Source of the DNA: Phellopilus nigrolimitatus | Lineage: Eukaryota > Basidiomycota > Agaricomycetes > Hymenochaetales > Hymenochaetaceae | Assembly (NCBI GenBank): GCA_021029095.1 | Contig: JAJOHG010000444.1 | Span: forward strand, 1 to 19,526 | Direction of reading: 5' to 3' | DNA length: 19,526 nucleotides | Part shown: positions 1-10,350 of the stretch, piece after piece | Numbering within the stretch: position 1 is the stretch's first letter | How the letters are laid out: each line of letters opens with the position of its first letter | The notes under the pieces: generated by a model | The model's input: the letters and a program-made list of their open reading frames with translations, nothing else | The model's database searches: none | Told to the model about the DNA's origin: nothing | Program-made: the position numbers and the translations under genes

Positions 1-409
1 CGAGCTACGTACCAGACATCCGCGCTCCCTTGCCTACCTGCCAAATTGGCAGCAGCCAAATTTTGCAGAAGCCCGAAGACGCTTGTTTTTATCAGCTGAG
101 GGCAAGAGGCGAGGGTATGCCTTAGAGATGCGTGGCGGGGGTCGGGTGCGTCACTTGCTTCAGTAGTCTATCTCTTTCGTCCGCACGGCCGTCCGCCGGC
201 CTTTTTCCTATCTAGGAGGTCCGCAGAGGATTCATGCTGGACACGATTCCGATCGTGCTAATTTGGCACCTTTGCGCTTATCGCGGCTGAAAGACGCCCG
301 ATGTTCTGGAAGTTCATCTTAGTATCCTAAGACCTATTGGATTCTCTGGGTCTCGGCTCGTCATCCAGGGCGCGAGTCTTGAACTCGTTGTCGGTCGTGC
401 TTTAGCGTG

Positions 410-430
410 CATGGCCCGGTAACGGCCATG
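410..430. repeat. Inverted repeat, 7-bp arms
   Basis: CATGGCC, then seven bases, then GGCCATG. The arms are perfect complements. No gene or known site is attached to it; it could be chance or a binding palindrome. Confidence 0.35.
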
Positions 431-512
431 TTCAACATCAATGTGTACTTCTACGATCTCCTGGTCTGAAGAGACACATTTGGCACGATTTATTACCCCC
501 GTATGCTAGGCA

Positions 513-531
513 CACCGGTCATCGACCGGTG
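513..531. repeat. Inverted repeat, 8-bp arms, 3-base loop
   Basis: CACCGGTC, ATC, GACCGGTG. The arms are perfectly complementary, and each contains the self-palindromic ACCGGT. There is no T-run after it and no adjacent gene, so a terminator role is not supported. Confidence 0.4.
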
Positions 532-889
532 CAGCCCCCTACGTTACCATCTAAAACCGTGCAATCCGGTTGCAGGTATAGGCGGAGGACTCGCAGTCAC
601 TACCGAGCTTGGGGTGTAAGGCGAAAAAGGAGGACGGATGCTTTCGAGGATTGGGCGCACCGGCGGGTTCGGGAGAGGCATTTGAGATTGCTGACAGGTA
701 CCTGCCCTTCAGCTCAATTCGCGGCAAGCTTGATAAAGCGCTACTCCGTAGCGCGCGGCTTAACTCAATTCAGACTACTCTGGTTCTGCTGCAGCAATAC
801 CAATTTTTTCCGTTCTGGACTTTTTGCAAGTCGATTTATTCTATTTCTTGTACGCACACTAGTGTAGATCATCAGTTACCGTTGAATCT

Positions 890-983
890 ATGGCAACAAC
901 TTTGGGTCAGCTTGCTTCGCGCAAGTTTTTGGTTTGATTTGTCAAAGATTTTGTTCGACAACCTTGGGTCAGCTGCTTTTGGC
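890..983 (+). repeat. Dispersed repeat, copy A
   Basis: Bases 890-924 are identical over 35 bases to the reverse complement of 3223-3257. Bases 954-983 match the reverse complement of 3186-3214 with a few differences. Copy A has about 22 extra bases between the two blocks. Each block contains the core TTGGGTCAGCT(T)GC, so the element also carries an internal direct repeat. Similarity ends quickly on both sides. This fits a short non-autonomous transposable-element remnant, but no terminal inverted repeats or target-site duplications were identified. Confidence 0.65.
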
Positions 984-989
984 ACAATT

Positions 990-1359
990 CCAGCCAATCA
1001 CATAGGACGAGGACCCCGTGCATTCCTGTCTTCAACAATAATGTATTATCTGCACATATGTCATCAAGTATATTTCAATGGCTGCTTTGTGATACTACTT
1101 TTTTGTCGACAATGCATTGCACTTTTATTACGGAGTTGAATCCATTTTTTATCTACGATATAATGAGATAATACTCTACTGTGAAAAAACCATCATTAAG
1201 AAGGGAAAAGAACACAGCTACTTTTAGGCAGATGGCTGAAAGCCACTCTTAATTACGATCCAGAGAAAAAAGACAAAAAGAAAATAAGACAGACCTTCAT
1301 AGTGCAGTTGAACTGTTGAAGCAACAAGAGACCCGAATGCTAGCATATATCCTACAGCT
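990..1359. other. AT-rich stretch, nothing seen
   Basis: AT-rich sequence with purine-rich runs near 1265-1300 and no open frame resembling a protein. No promoter or RNA feature could be supported. Confidence 0.4.
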
Positions 1360-2402
1360 TTGGTGCGACCCGAAGTGGCTTGCGTCTCAGAAGATCCCTG
1401 CACAGCCCCAGTCCAAGTCTGGTCCGACTACTCCCCATTGTCGTCATCGAATCGCCAATCTGCATCCTCGTCGACCTCCGACCCACTTCCACACGCACCG
1501 CGGACACCGCAGCTTGTGTCGCCCGCGTGCACGAACTGCTCCACGAGCGGCGTCCTGTTCGACGCATTCCGCTACGTGCAGGGAGCGCATGCCGCGCCCG
1601 CGTGCAAGCCCCGGTGCGAACGGGCACGCGAATGGGAAGGGCAAGGTGCGCGCTGACGATGCCGATGTATCGATGCTCGACCCGCTCGCGTACCCGCCGC
1701 ACGGACAGACGAACGGAGACCCGTCTCCCGCACGCCCGCTGCCCACGCTCCCCTGCGTCATCCTCGTTGACAGTCACGGGCGACGGCGGGTACGAGCTCT
1801 GCCCGGGCTGCTTTGAGATGGCCGGCGTGCTGCATGCGCTGGATGGCGGCTAGCGCGGGTGGTGCAGAGCAAGACAATATAAGCAAGTGTACAATCTGCA
1901 ACACCTAGCTGACAGGTCCGTGCTACCACCAAGTACTCCAAACTAATTTAGCTAATTCATCTTATTAAAGATCCCCATCCCCTTGAATTCGAGCAAAGCG
2001 CAGATAGCGAGCAGACATGCGGGGCAGTTATAAACGGGCCGCGACTCATTGTATGTACAAGTACAACACACACCCAGCGTGCGCTTGCGCGCAGACTCGC
2101 TTCAGGAGGCCAATGCAGTCATCATCATCGGGTCCGACTCGAAACATGTGCGCGGCGGCCGCTGTGACTGCAAGGTGCTCGACCACCGCATCGCATGCAA
2201 GGGGTGCAATCAGAGCATTGTCGTCGTGCAGTTCCAATGTGTGACGACAAAGACCAAGCCGTATAGCTTAGTGTGTTCTCCCGAGATTTGCAAAATGATG
2301 CGGGGCTTGACTGGAGCTGTTCTTCCTTCTGAGAGCAGCAATCGTATATTCTTCACGACCCAATGCACATCTTCAAACTACCTCAGCCCGTGGGCCGTCT
2401 GA
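1360..2402 (+). pseudogene. Possible decayed gene with CxxC / CxC zinc-binding-like motifs
   Basis: This GC-rich stretch looks coding, but the signal changes frame several times. Frame 1 (1360-1656) has CTNCSTSGVLFDAF followed by further cysteines. Frame 3 near 1790-1853 has ELCPGCFEMAG and then a stop. Frame 3 at about 2080-2240 has GSDSKHVRGGRCDCKVLDHR followed by IACKGCNQS, after which similarity to anything protein-like fades. Paired cysteines (CxxC, CxC, CxxC) suggest a zinc-binding protein; the last block faintly recalls the FAM72-like cysteine core, but I could not confirm this. I found no set of introns that joins the blocks into one frame, so a degraded gene is likelier than an intact one. 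A multi-exon gene that I failed to parse is the alternative. Confidence 0.3.
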
Positions 2403-3185
2403 CTGGAATGTAATTTGCCATTCTACCTATCCTGTATGCCCCCATTTTTTTTCACATCTCCTTCAGACATCGCGCTTCGTAAACTAACATCTGTTGGCAG
2501 ATGTCATGTACAGGCAGCCCACAGGTCCTCAACTCCTCTCATCCCAAAGTGTCGATGGATTGGGAGAAGGACAGTTCTATAGTGTGGTGGGAAGGCACAC
2601 GGGTTGCTCGACATCGTTGTCGTCGCATTGTCGCGCTTATCCTACTTTAAAATACATTAAACAAGACATGATCTGACTAGATAATACATCGAGTGAAAAA
2701 GAGCACACTCGAATGGCTTGATTTCCCTCTTTCTGGCTCGATCTCGCTCAAAAAAAAGGGATGTTCTCATTTTATCTTGTGATATCGAGCCAAATCATGC
2801 AGTCCGATTTTGTTTGTTTTTCAATCTCGCACGAGTCACTTTTCACTGGGCTTCAGCAGTGTCTGCTTCAACCCCAGCATCAACATCTGCTTTTTCTTCA
2901 CCAGCTACACATTTTGTTTTTCAGAGCTGAGCAACGATTCTGGTCTCACCTGATTAAAGTCTATGTCAAGATCAAACAATTGTAAGTACTCTGCAATTTT
3001 TATTTCTGCCTTTCTATCTGAATGTAAGCTCATCCCAGCACCCTTGTTAGTACTTGAATAGTGTTAGTAGTGTGGAAGGAGTTTTTTCTTTTCTTTCATA
3101 CGGTGTCTTTCTAAGCAAATTTCTAAGAAAGACTAAATGTACACATAAGCTACATAAAATTTGAGCTTTCCGAGGTCCTGCACTA
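2403..3185. other. Stretch with no supported gene
   Basis: There are short open frames at 2494-2676 and 2718-2985 on the plus strand, without recognisable motifs. An intron-like 3' end (GTTGGCAG) occurs at about 2493-2500. The sequence could be the eroded 3' part of the cysteine-motif region upstream or plain intergenic DNA. Confidence 0.35.
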
Positions 3186-3257
3186 CCAAATGCAGCTGAC
3201 CCAAAATTGTCGAAACACAATTTTGCGCGAAGCAAGCTGACCCAAAGTTGTTGCCAT
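3186..3257 (-). repeat. Dispersed repeat, copy B (inverted relative to copy A)
   Basis: This is the shorter copy of the element at 890-983, in the opposite orientation about 2.2 kb away. Its reverse complement contains the 35-base block identical to 890-924 and a second block matching 954-983. It has the same duplicated TTGGGTCAGC core. The opposed copies bracket the decayed cysteine-motif region, so transcripts reading through could fold back, and recombination between the copies could invert the interval. Whether either happens is not shown by the sequence. Confidence 0.65.
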
Positions 3258-3313
3258 ATGAATCCATTATCAGGCGTGACTAAAATGTGGATTATTATGA
3301 AATTCATATCCCG

Positions 3314-3568
3314 TCATATCATGTGATGAAAGAGCTCAGAATAAGCCTTACTCACATACGCTTTGTCCCCCTCTCCCCCCCTAAAGTCCCCACATATACA
3401 ATCATGGATATTGGCAGGGTCCATATGGTCCCCACGTTTAGTGGTTATCGGTTGAATAATGGAAACTTCGGACCATTCCGCCTCCGCGTCTCGCATCATG
3501 GCTTTAGCTAGGATTTCCGAAAACGACTCATCTCGTGTAAAGGTTTCACTTGTGGTGACAAATGACAA
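3314..3568 (-). pseudogene. Coding-like open frame, possible exon or gene remnant
   Basis: The minus-strand frame has a protein-like middle part (ESFSEILAKAMMRDAEAEWS) just downstream of the ABC transporter stop. There is no ATG at its beginning (the frame opens with TTG). A GTGAGT donor-like site lies near 3345-3350. No family was recognised. It could be a broken neighbour gene, a lost exon, or chance. Confidence 0.2.
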
Positions 3569-3698
3569 AAGCAGTGCGTATTTAAAGAATGAGCGTTGGA
3601 GATCGACAAAAGATCATCACCTAACCAGCATAGATTAGTTTCCAACCAATCAACCATAATAAGGATCTATATATGCCAGTACACGTTTCGAGAACAGT

Positions 3699-6600
3699 TC
3701 ACTGCATCCCAGCAAGTTTTAAGAGGACATCACGGTCGTCGCTTTCATCTACAAGAGCGCGGAGAAGACCGCTCTCTTTCTCGAGAAGGTTCTTCGGGCT
3801 GTCAAACTCGACCAACTTCCCAGCGTCGAGAACCATCTGAGATGAAATTATCAGCCAAATTCATAGAGTATAGGATAACAGCTTACTATTTTATCATAAT
3901 CCATGATGGTCTGTAGACGATGGGCAATGGTGATGAACGTCGTGTCCTTACTAAATTCCGTGCGCAAGGTCTTCTGGATGGCAGCGTCGGTGTCGTAATC
4001 TACCATTGGCCTTTCTTCAGTCTTCATCTCAACATAGATATAGCTCAGTGGCTTACCTATGGCAGCAGTAGCCTCGTCCAATATGAGCAGTTTACTTCTT
4101 CGGACGATAGCGCGCGCAAGAGCGATGATCTGGCGCTGGCCCAAAGAGAAATTCGTTCCGCCGCTCTCCACCATGGTGTCTAGACCTATTCTCGCGTTCA
4201 CGTTCGTCTCAGTGCCATCCGGAATCTCCCCTGCACCAGTTTCATTTCTACTTGTCTGATCAACCTGTTCCTGCTGGCTATCGTGCTGCTTCGAAACAGA
4301 TTCCTTCACATCGAAAAAACCCGCCGCGCGCAAGGCGTCGTTTAAAGATGCATCATCAAGTTGTTCCAACGGATCGAGGTTCTCACGCAGAGTCCCATGA
4401 ATGAGTTCAGGCTGTTGCGGGATAAGCGTGACATTCGAGCGCAGCGCATCCAGGTTCATTTCGTCAGTTGCAAGGCCATCGAAATAGACTTTTCCAGTCG
4501 TTTTGATGGCCCGGAGCAAAGCCAAAGCGATGCTGGACTTTCCTGCCTAGAGTGTCAACTATGAACGATATCAAAGGAGACGACATTAGTGCAAGCTCAT
4601 CGTCGATGGTACTCGTGTCTTGTGTGCACCTGATAAGTGTGCTATAAGATCCTGAAACAATCTGACCCTGGATTAAGAGTACCTCGTAACGATCCGTCCA
4701 ACTGGAGTCACATACAGCCATCTGAACCGAAGTCAGTTAGCGTGCATCCGAGTACTCAAAACAATATGTCGCTTGCCTAAATGGAGCAGTGAAAATGCTT
4801 TCAAGCAAACTAGTATAGATAAGTCTCGAAGCTCGCAAAGATCTGAGGACAAAAGCAAGTTCTGATACAAGTTCGATGAAATATCCAGAAGTGCTGGCCA
4901 AAGCGTAAAATCCAAGGAACCTATAGAATGATCGAGAAGTAAGCTCTACATCGATGCGAAACAAAAACGTCTCTGCTCACTTCAGTACGGGCACCTCCGA
5001 TGCTGGATACTTCAAATACTGGTTCGACCAGTAGCCCACGAACCATACCTGGAAAATCATCATGAGCGCTCCAACCCATTGAGTCCCTAAAATCAATGTT
5101 TAGATCAACGGCCCGCCCACACCACCGACATATAGCATGATTGCAGCCATCTCCACACGGCCCATCGCCTTCTCCTCAGCAACGACAAGCTTTCCCGCCG
5201 ACGTCTTCGCATCATCTTTGCCTTCCGTGTCCTCATCCAGCTTAGTCTCGATATCTTCCTCAACCTCCTCGCGCTTCTTTTCTACCTCGGCTCGCAGGCG
5301 CGAGTTCTTCTTGAGGATTTCGGAGACAGGACCTTGCGCAGACACCTTCCCTTGTCTTCCGAGAACTACGACATGCTTCGCGATGCCCGCGGTGAGAGCA
5401 ATGTTGTGTGTGACGAGAAGGATCGTTCGTCCTTTGACTAGGTCACCTTGAAGGGCCTTGTTTGCAATCCATTTTGCTGTGTGGACATCGAGTGCGGCCA
5501 AGACGTCATCAAGCAAGAGAATCGAAGCCGACGAATACAATGCGCGAGCAAGCGTCACTCGTGCCTGATTGACTGTCAGCTGGTTTCCTTATTATATCCA
5601 ATTTTTCCTATATACCTTTTGGCCTCCACTAAATCAGGTATGACATAAGTAAAAGCTTTCAGTATGGAAGCGCATTGACTTACCTGAGAGTAAGGCCTTT
5701 CTCGCCGACTTCGGTAAGATCACCAGCTTCCCACAGACCGAGGTCTCGCTCCAACGCGCATTGATTCAAAACTAATTTTGAAATGAACATGCTAAGCTTG
5801 ATCTCTTCTCACTCATTGTAACATCTCCTTACCCTTTTTGTATCGCTCTTCGTCATAAGGCTCTCCGAAAAGAATGTTTTCCTTTAGTAGAATTACGACT
5901 CAAACCTCAGCGTCATTGAGTTGATAAGCGCATGAGCATACCCTAATCGTTTCATTAAACACCCAAGTCTCCTGAGGAGCATACGCAATCCCCGCCTCTC
6001 GGGGTAGATTGTACCACGAGCCGATGCCGTGCGGCTTATAGTACATCTCTCCTAAGAGTGCCATCAAGATGGAAGTCTATGATATGGCTGAAGAGTTGGA
6101 AGTCTATCAAGGGCAGTAAGCTATCCTACGCACCTTTCCAGAGGCAGTCGGTCCGGCGATGAGGTTGATATGACCGCGCTGGAAGGTGACTTCATCGTCG
6201 AAATGGAGGTGAAACTGCTTGCGAGCGTGATGCTTCCTTGGTTCGGTGGACTCTTCGTGTTTAACAGAGTCCCAGGAGAACGTGCAGGCTTTAAAGCCAA
6301 TCCTATCATTGCCCGGTTGCTCAGGAGTTACAATTTCTTCTGCCTGCTCGAACAATGCATTCCCTTCACTGAGAAGTTCGGTCTACGGCGAACAGAGGTA
6401 TAGTGAGATTCAAGTTAATAATTGAAAAGAGGTGCCCGCTTACGGAATTCAGGAAGACGTTATAGCGATCGTAAGAAACTTTGGCTGTATGGCGAATACA
6501 TACTCAGATGAGAACGAATTTGTTAAACGAAGAAGCTTTCACCTTGCAATAATGATGGGACTGTATACATGATGTTGAAAAGTTGCTCCTCCATCATTGT

Positions 6601-9198
6601 GAAGACCTTTAACAGTTCGAGTAATTAGTAACTGATTTAATTGTACTGGCTTCTCAGCATACCATAAGAGCGGAAAATATACGAGACGCTGCACTCCAAG
6701 ATCTAGTAATCAAATCATCTAGGGAAGCAAGAAGGGCTTGCCTGAAAGATTTCCTTGCGTCACAAGCGTCTACAAGAAAACCAAATCAGCAGAAAGCCGG
6801 TTCGGAGAAGTTGAACACAAACATAAAGGGAGAGCACAGTCAATTTCGCAAGAAGTGGGAGCATCTGATTCGCGCAATTCAACACGGCATCGAGAACTTT
6901 GAAGCGCCTGATCTTAGAGAGCTCCTGGCCGCGGGTTCGAGCAAGCTGTTTGAGCATGTACGATTCCCAAGAGAAGAGCTTGATCATCCGGAGCACACCA
7001 AGCGCTGATGGAATTTGCTCAGTTATTCACTCATTGACTTATTTTTTCTTCGGAGGAGGACTGCTGTAGGGAAATACTCACATTCTGTTACTGCCTGCAC
7101 GCGCTTGTCCGTCTGTAATTGAGCAGCGAAAATCAGCAGACGCTTTGAGAAACAGAAACAAATACGCCACCATGTCCATCTTGATTTGCTGCGCCTTTGC
7201 CATGAGCTTCCCCAGGTACAAGGGGACAGGCGAACAGATAATCATGACGGCCAATCCGACGAATGCGCTGTAAGTGCAAGAAACAAATTATTCTTAACTC
7301 GCAGCGAATTACGACCAAAAAAAAACAATATAAAACACTCACCCCCAGCCCAATACATTGTATAAGAAGATGACAGAGATAGCCACCTGCAAGAATGCCG
7401 ACGCTAAATGACATTTAAGAAGACGTCAGCACAAATAGACATTTCATCTCCGTGTAAGATGCACGCACGGAGGAACACGATAAGATATGAGTCAGAGACA
7501 GCCGCCAGGTCCGTCGTAATCAGGTTGTTTATCTTTCCCAACAGGTGACTAGTCTTCTCTTTCGAGTGTCCGCCATCGGGGACGGGCTCCGCGTCGCTTG
7601 CGACTGCTGTTGTCGGCACCGCATCTTCCTCGCCCGCAGGCGTCTCTGTATATGTGGTCGCGGGGGTCGCAGATGCCTGTGTGCTTATGTCCGCGTTTTT
7701 CTTTGCATCCTTTTCTTTGCCCTTGCTCTTCTCGTCGAGCGCATCGTTCTTCAGCCGGATCCGTAGCGAATGATGGAAGATGAGGTATGTGAATACGCTC
7801 GTGGTCTCGACGTTCACACGTGACTGCAGTAGGCTAAATACTTAAGTCGACAAATAAGAAATCGAATGCGAATCTCACAGATATGTAGAGAAACTGCGTG
7901 TAGATGCACGCGGAAAGCAGCGGCCCGACCGTGAGGACCAGGATCCATACCCATGGGCGCAGGTCCATCGGCGGGGTCCCCGTCTCGAGATATCTAAAAG
8001 TAAGCCGATTGTATCACACCTTAAGATTCGATAACACAGATGCATACGCACGAAAGTAAAATTTTCATCCCATACGGACCCGCGAAATCACTAAGGGATT
8101 CAAGACATACCCAGGCAGTCATGAGCGCATAGTCTTTTCCCCATAGTTTTAACACGCCCCGAATGATGTGCCGTTTCCCAACTTGCGGGTCCACCGGATC
8201 CATCGCCGCGAGTGCTCGCTGTCCGAGAGCCTCGATCCGCTCACGCGCGGGCACATGCGGCATGTCGGCAATTGTGACGTCCGGCACACGGTACGCGTAG
8301 AACACAATCTTGTCGAGGAAGGAATACGTATAACGCGACAGCAGACTGACGGTGTCTTCTTGACTTGGTTCGTCCTGCGCTCTTGTTAGTACATAAATAA
8401 GTGTATACTTGAGATATATTATTACCCCGGGCATCATCGGTCGGAAAGGGCGCGGCATAATCAATGGGATGATGACACCCGCAAAGGTGAGCAGAGAGCG
8501 CTGCACCCAGGTGATAGGGTCCGAAGCGGAGTCGAATGGCTTCAAGGTCAACGTCGCATACGGCCATGCGTCCAAAACGAAGTAAACTATAAATTCGACC
8601 AGCAGAAGGAGAGCCAGCTGCAGCGACACGACGTCCCTCCATCTCTGCGCCGCTACGACAGACAATGTAGTCAAGAATAAAACATAAATCTTTAAAAACA
8701 TTCATTTGTATTCGGAGAAGAATCAAATATAGATACTGTTTGACGCACGTAAAATGGGGGCTGGTACGACCGCGCATTTGATCCTTCGCAGATGCTAAAC
8801 TCGAAGACCTCTAATGACAACAATGCAAGTACAGCCAGTAGCCTAGCAAATCTGAATAGTGTAATGGCTAAGCCGTCCAGTTCCTTTATGGCATCCCCTA
8901 GATTCTGGGGTTTATTATCAATGACCGTCGATGCAGATACTTCGTGATCTGACGCTTTGTCGTTGTGTGCATTTCTCGAAAAGTTCCAGAGGGTGTTCAA
9001 TCGTTTTACAGAAATATGTACGAGAGACAAGACCGCAAACGCAGGGGGTAAGAACAGAAGACCCTCGTAAGTCCAAAAGACGGACATAGCAGCAATATCC
9101 AAGTCGTCAAGTCGTCGCCCTCCCTTTAATCGTGGTCGTTGGTAGTCAAGAAGGGAAGGACCTTGCTTCCCGAAGACGAGTTCGACGGATACGATCAT
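3699..9198 (-). CDS. ABCC-family (MRP/Ybt1-like) ABC transporter, internally deleted
   Basis: Full ABC exporters of this family pump amphipathic anions, conjugates or bile-acid-like compounds across the vacuolar or plasma membrane using ATP. About 26 exons can be traced: 9198-8749, 8689-8426, 8374-8052, 7993-7879, 7823-7469, 7403-7343, 7267-7171, 7112-7082, 7004-6823, 6769-6742, 6688-6663, 6606-6543, 6484-6444, 6382-6134, 6076-5942, 5881-5833, 5771-5684, 5628-5616, 5564-5123, 5086-4981, 4920-4777, 4721-4683, 4629-about 4550, 4546-4057, 3999-3887, 3836-3699. Order: N-terminal helices, TMD1 ([47 protein letters not shown]), NBD1 (Walker [11 protein letters not shown]-loop APQE, signature LSGGQK, Walker [17 protein letters not shown]), start of TMD2, then NBD2 ([47 protein letters not shown]) and the stop TGA at 3701-3699. 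About 200-250 residues of TMD2 and early NBD2 are missing near 4550-4600; the total is about 1,370 residues. The boundary of exon 19 is ambiguous (5123 or 5126). The first ATG used is 9198; an upstream exon is possible. Confidence 0.85.
4540..4630 (-). other. Deletion junction inside the ABC transporter gene
   Basis: Read on the minus strand, conserved TMD2 sequence [15 protein letters not shown] is followed within about 60 bases by an intron-like 3' end (branch TTGAC, acceptor CTCTAG) and then [13 protein letters not shown], the NBD2 Walker A region. The two sides are in different frames. The family has the rest of TMD2 and the first strands of NBD2, including the GRTG of Walker A, between these points. 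A 70-nt intron starting at GTACCA (4612) and ending at the CAG at 4543 could restore the frame, but it would splice out the conserved DDELA motif. Confidence 0.75.
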
Positions 9199-10350
9199 CA
9201 GTCTCGGGTGCGCGCGCGCTATCGAATCGAGTCAAGCGCACGCGCCCGACAGAGCGTCTCTTTGATAAGGAAGGCCCTGATGATGCGCCCAACGAGAACT
9301 TACTGAATCGCGTGCTCTGTCTCGGTCATTGTCGCCGGAGCTGGACTTTCAGTGTGTTCGAGCGGGCTCGCGCCATACTTCCATCCGCGCCCATGTCATT
9401 GGTCCTATATTCCTTGTCGTATCTTAACTTGCTCTGATCTTGACTTTTGAAAACTTCAGAAGCAACCCATGGGGAGTTCCACAGATTTGACCAAACCAGT
9501 GGGTCTACGTAGGCGTCGAAGCGGCGAGAAACGACGGAATAAGCAGGCACAAGCTCAATATCTGAGCAAAAGTGTGAGGTAAAGTCAATTCACTTTGCAA
9601 GCTAGTTGGTGATTGAGAGTACGCAAGAATTCGCGTGAGCCAAGCAATGACAAACAACGCGTGCATTTGTATGTCAAATTTCAGTGGATGTAAGCACGTT
9701 CTCGCTCATTCGCACAGCCCAAACTTCAAACAGAAACTGTCGAAGCAATAACCCGCTATATAGAGATTATATAAATTCCGCATTGCAAGCACTAATAGCC
9801 TCTTAAGATTTATCTATCCGCTGACAGCCGGCTCTCCACTTCACTCTATAATACTCGTTTCTATCATAAGCTGCGTGTGCTCAAGGAATGTCTGTAGGAG
9901 TAAGCTGATCTTAATACTTAGCATAGAAATAGCTGGAGGCATGCTAAGACGCTGGCTCGAAGCGCAGGGGGAAGAACGCGAGCCGCAGACGCAATATCTT
10001 TGACGTGCCGTCAAATCGCCGATAGTGAATCCGAAATACCAGTGGCTTATATGCTGCTTCCATCCGAGACACTCTAGCTGCTGGTAACGGGAACGAACAT
10101 GTGGTTCACTTTTTTTTTTTGCTTCCTTCTAACGAATACTGCCGGTCATGGCAGAAGCTGATCTTTCAGATGACAATGGGGATAGCAGCCATGGAGTTAA
10201 GAGGAGGAGGATCTTCATTACGGACTATTCGCAGTGAAGCCGGAAACGATGGGTTTGTATTTGAACTAAATAGCTGTCGCAGTATCTGAATTGGGATTTG
10301 ATTGCTTCAAAGCCTGTTTGAATTACTTTGTAACCGATACAACCCTGAGC
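9199..10350. other. Upstream region of the ABC gene and 3' flank of SDHAF2
   Basis: A minus-strand open frame at 9550-9326 starts with a proper ATG and could be an upstream exon of the ABC transporter; a GTAAGT donor lies at about 9302-9297, just below a second ATG (9332-9330). No splice combination gave a family-like N-terminus, so I left it out of the gene. A TATATAA-like stretch lies near 9768-9775. From about 9780 to 10350 there is nothing I can name except a run of T at 10110-10119. Confidence 0.4.

Larger units (their letters stand above)
1..889. other. Stretch with no supported gene, left edge
   Basis: No convincing gene was found here. The reading frames that stay open (for example about 529-867 and 609-1139 on the plus strand) have no family resemblance, and the second runs through a dispersed repeat, so I treat them as chance. 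The stretch about 530-760 is slightly more GC-rich than its surroundings. Two perfect short inverted repeats are present at 410-430 and 513-531 and are listed separately. Confidence 0.5.

Noticed and set aside
609..1139. 176-residue plus-strand open frame
   Set aside because: It runs through the dispersed repeat, ends in low-complexity hydrophobic sequence and has no recognisable motif.
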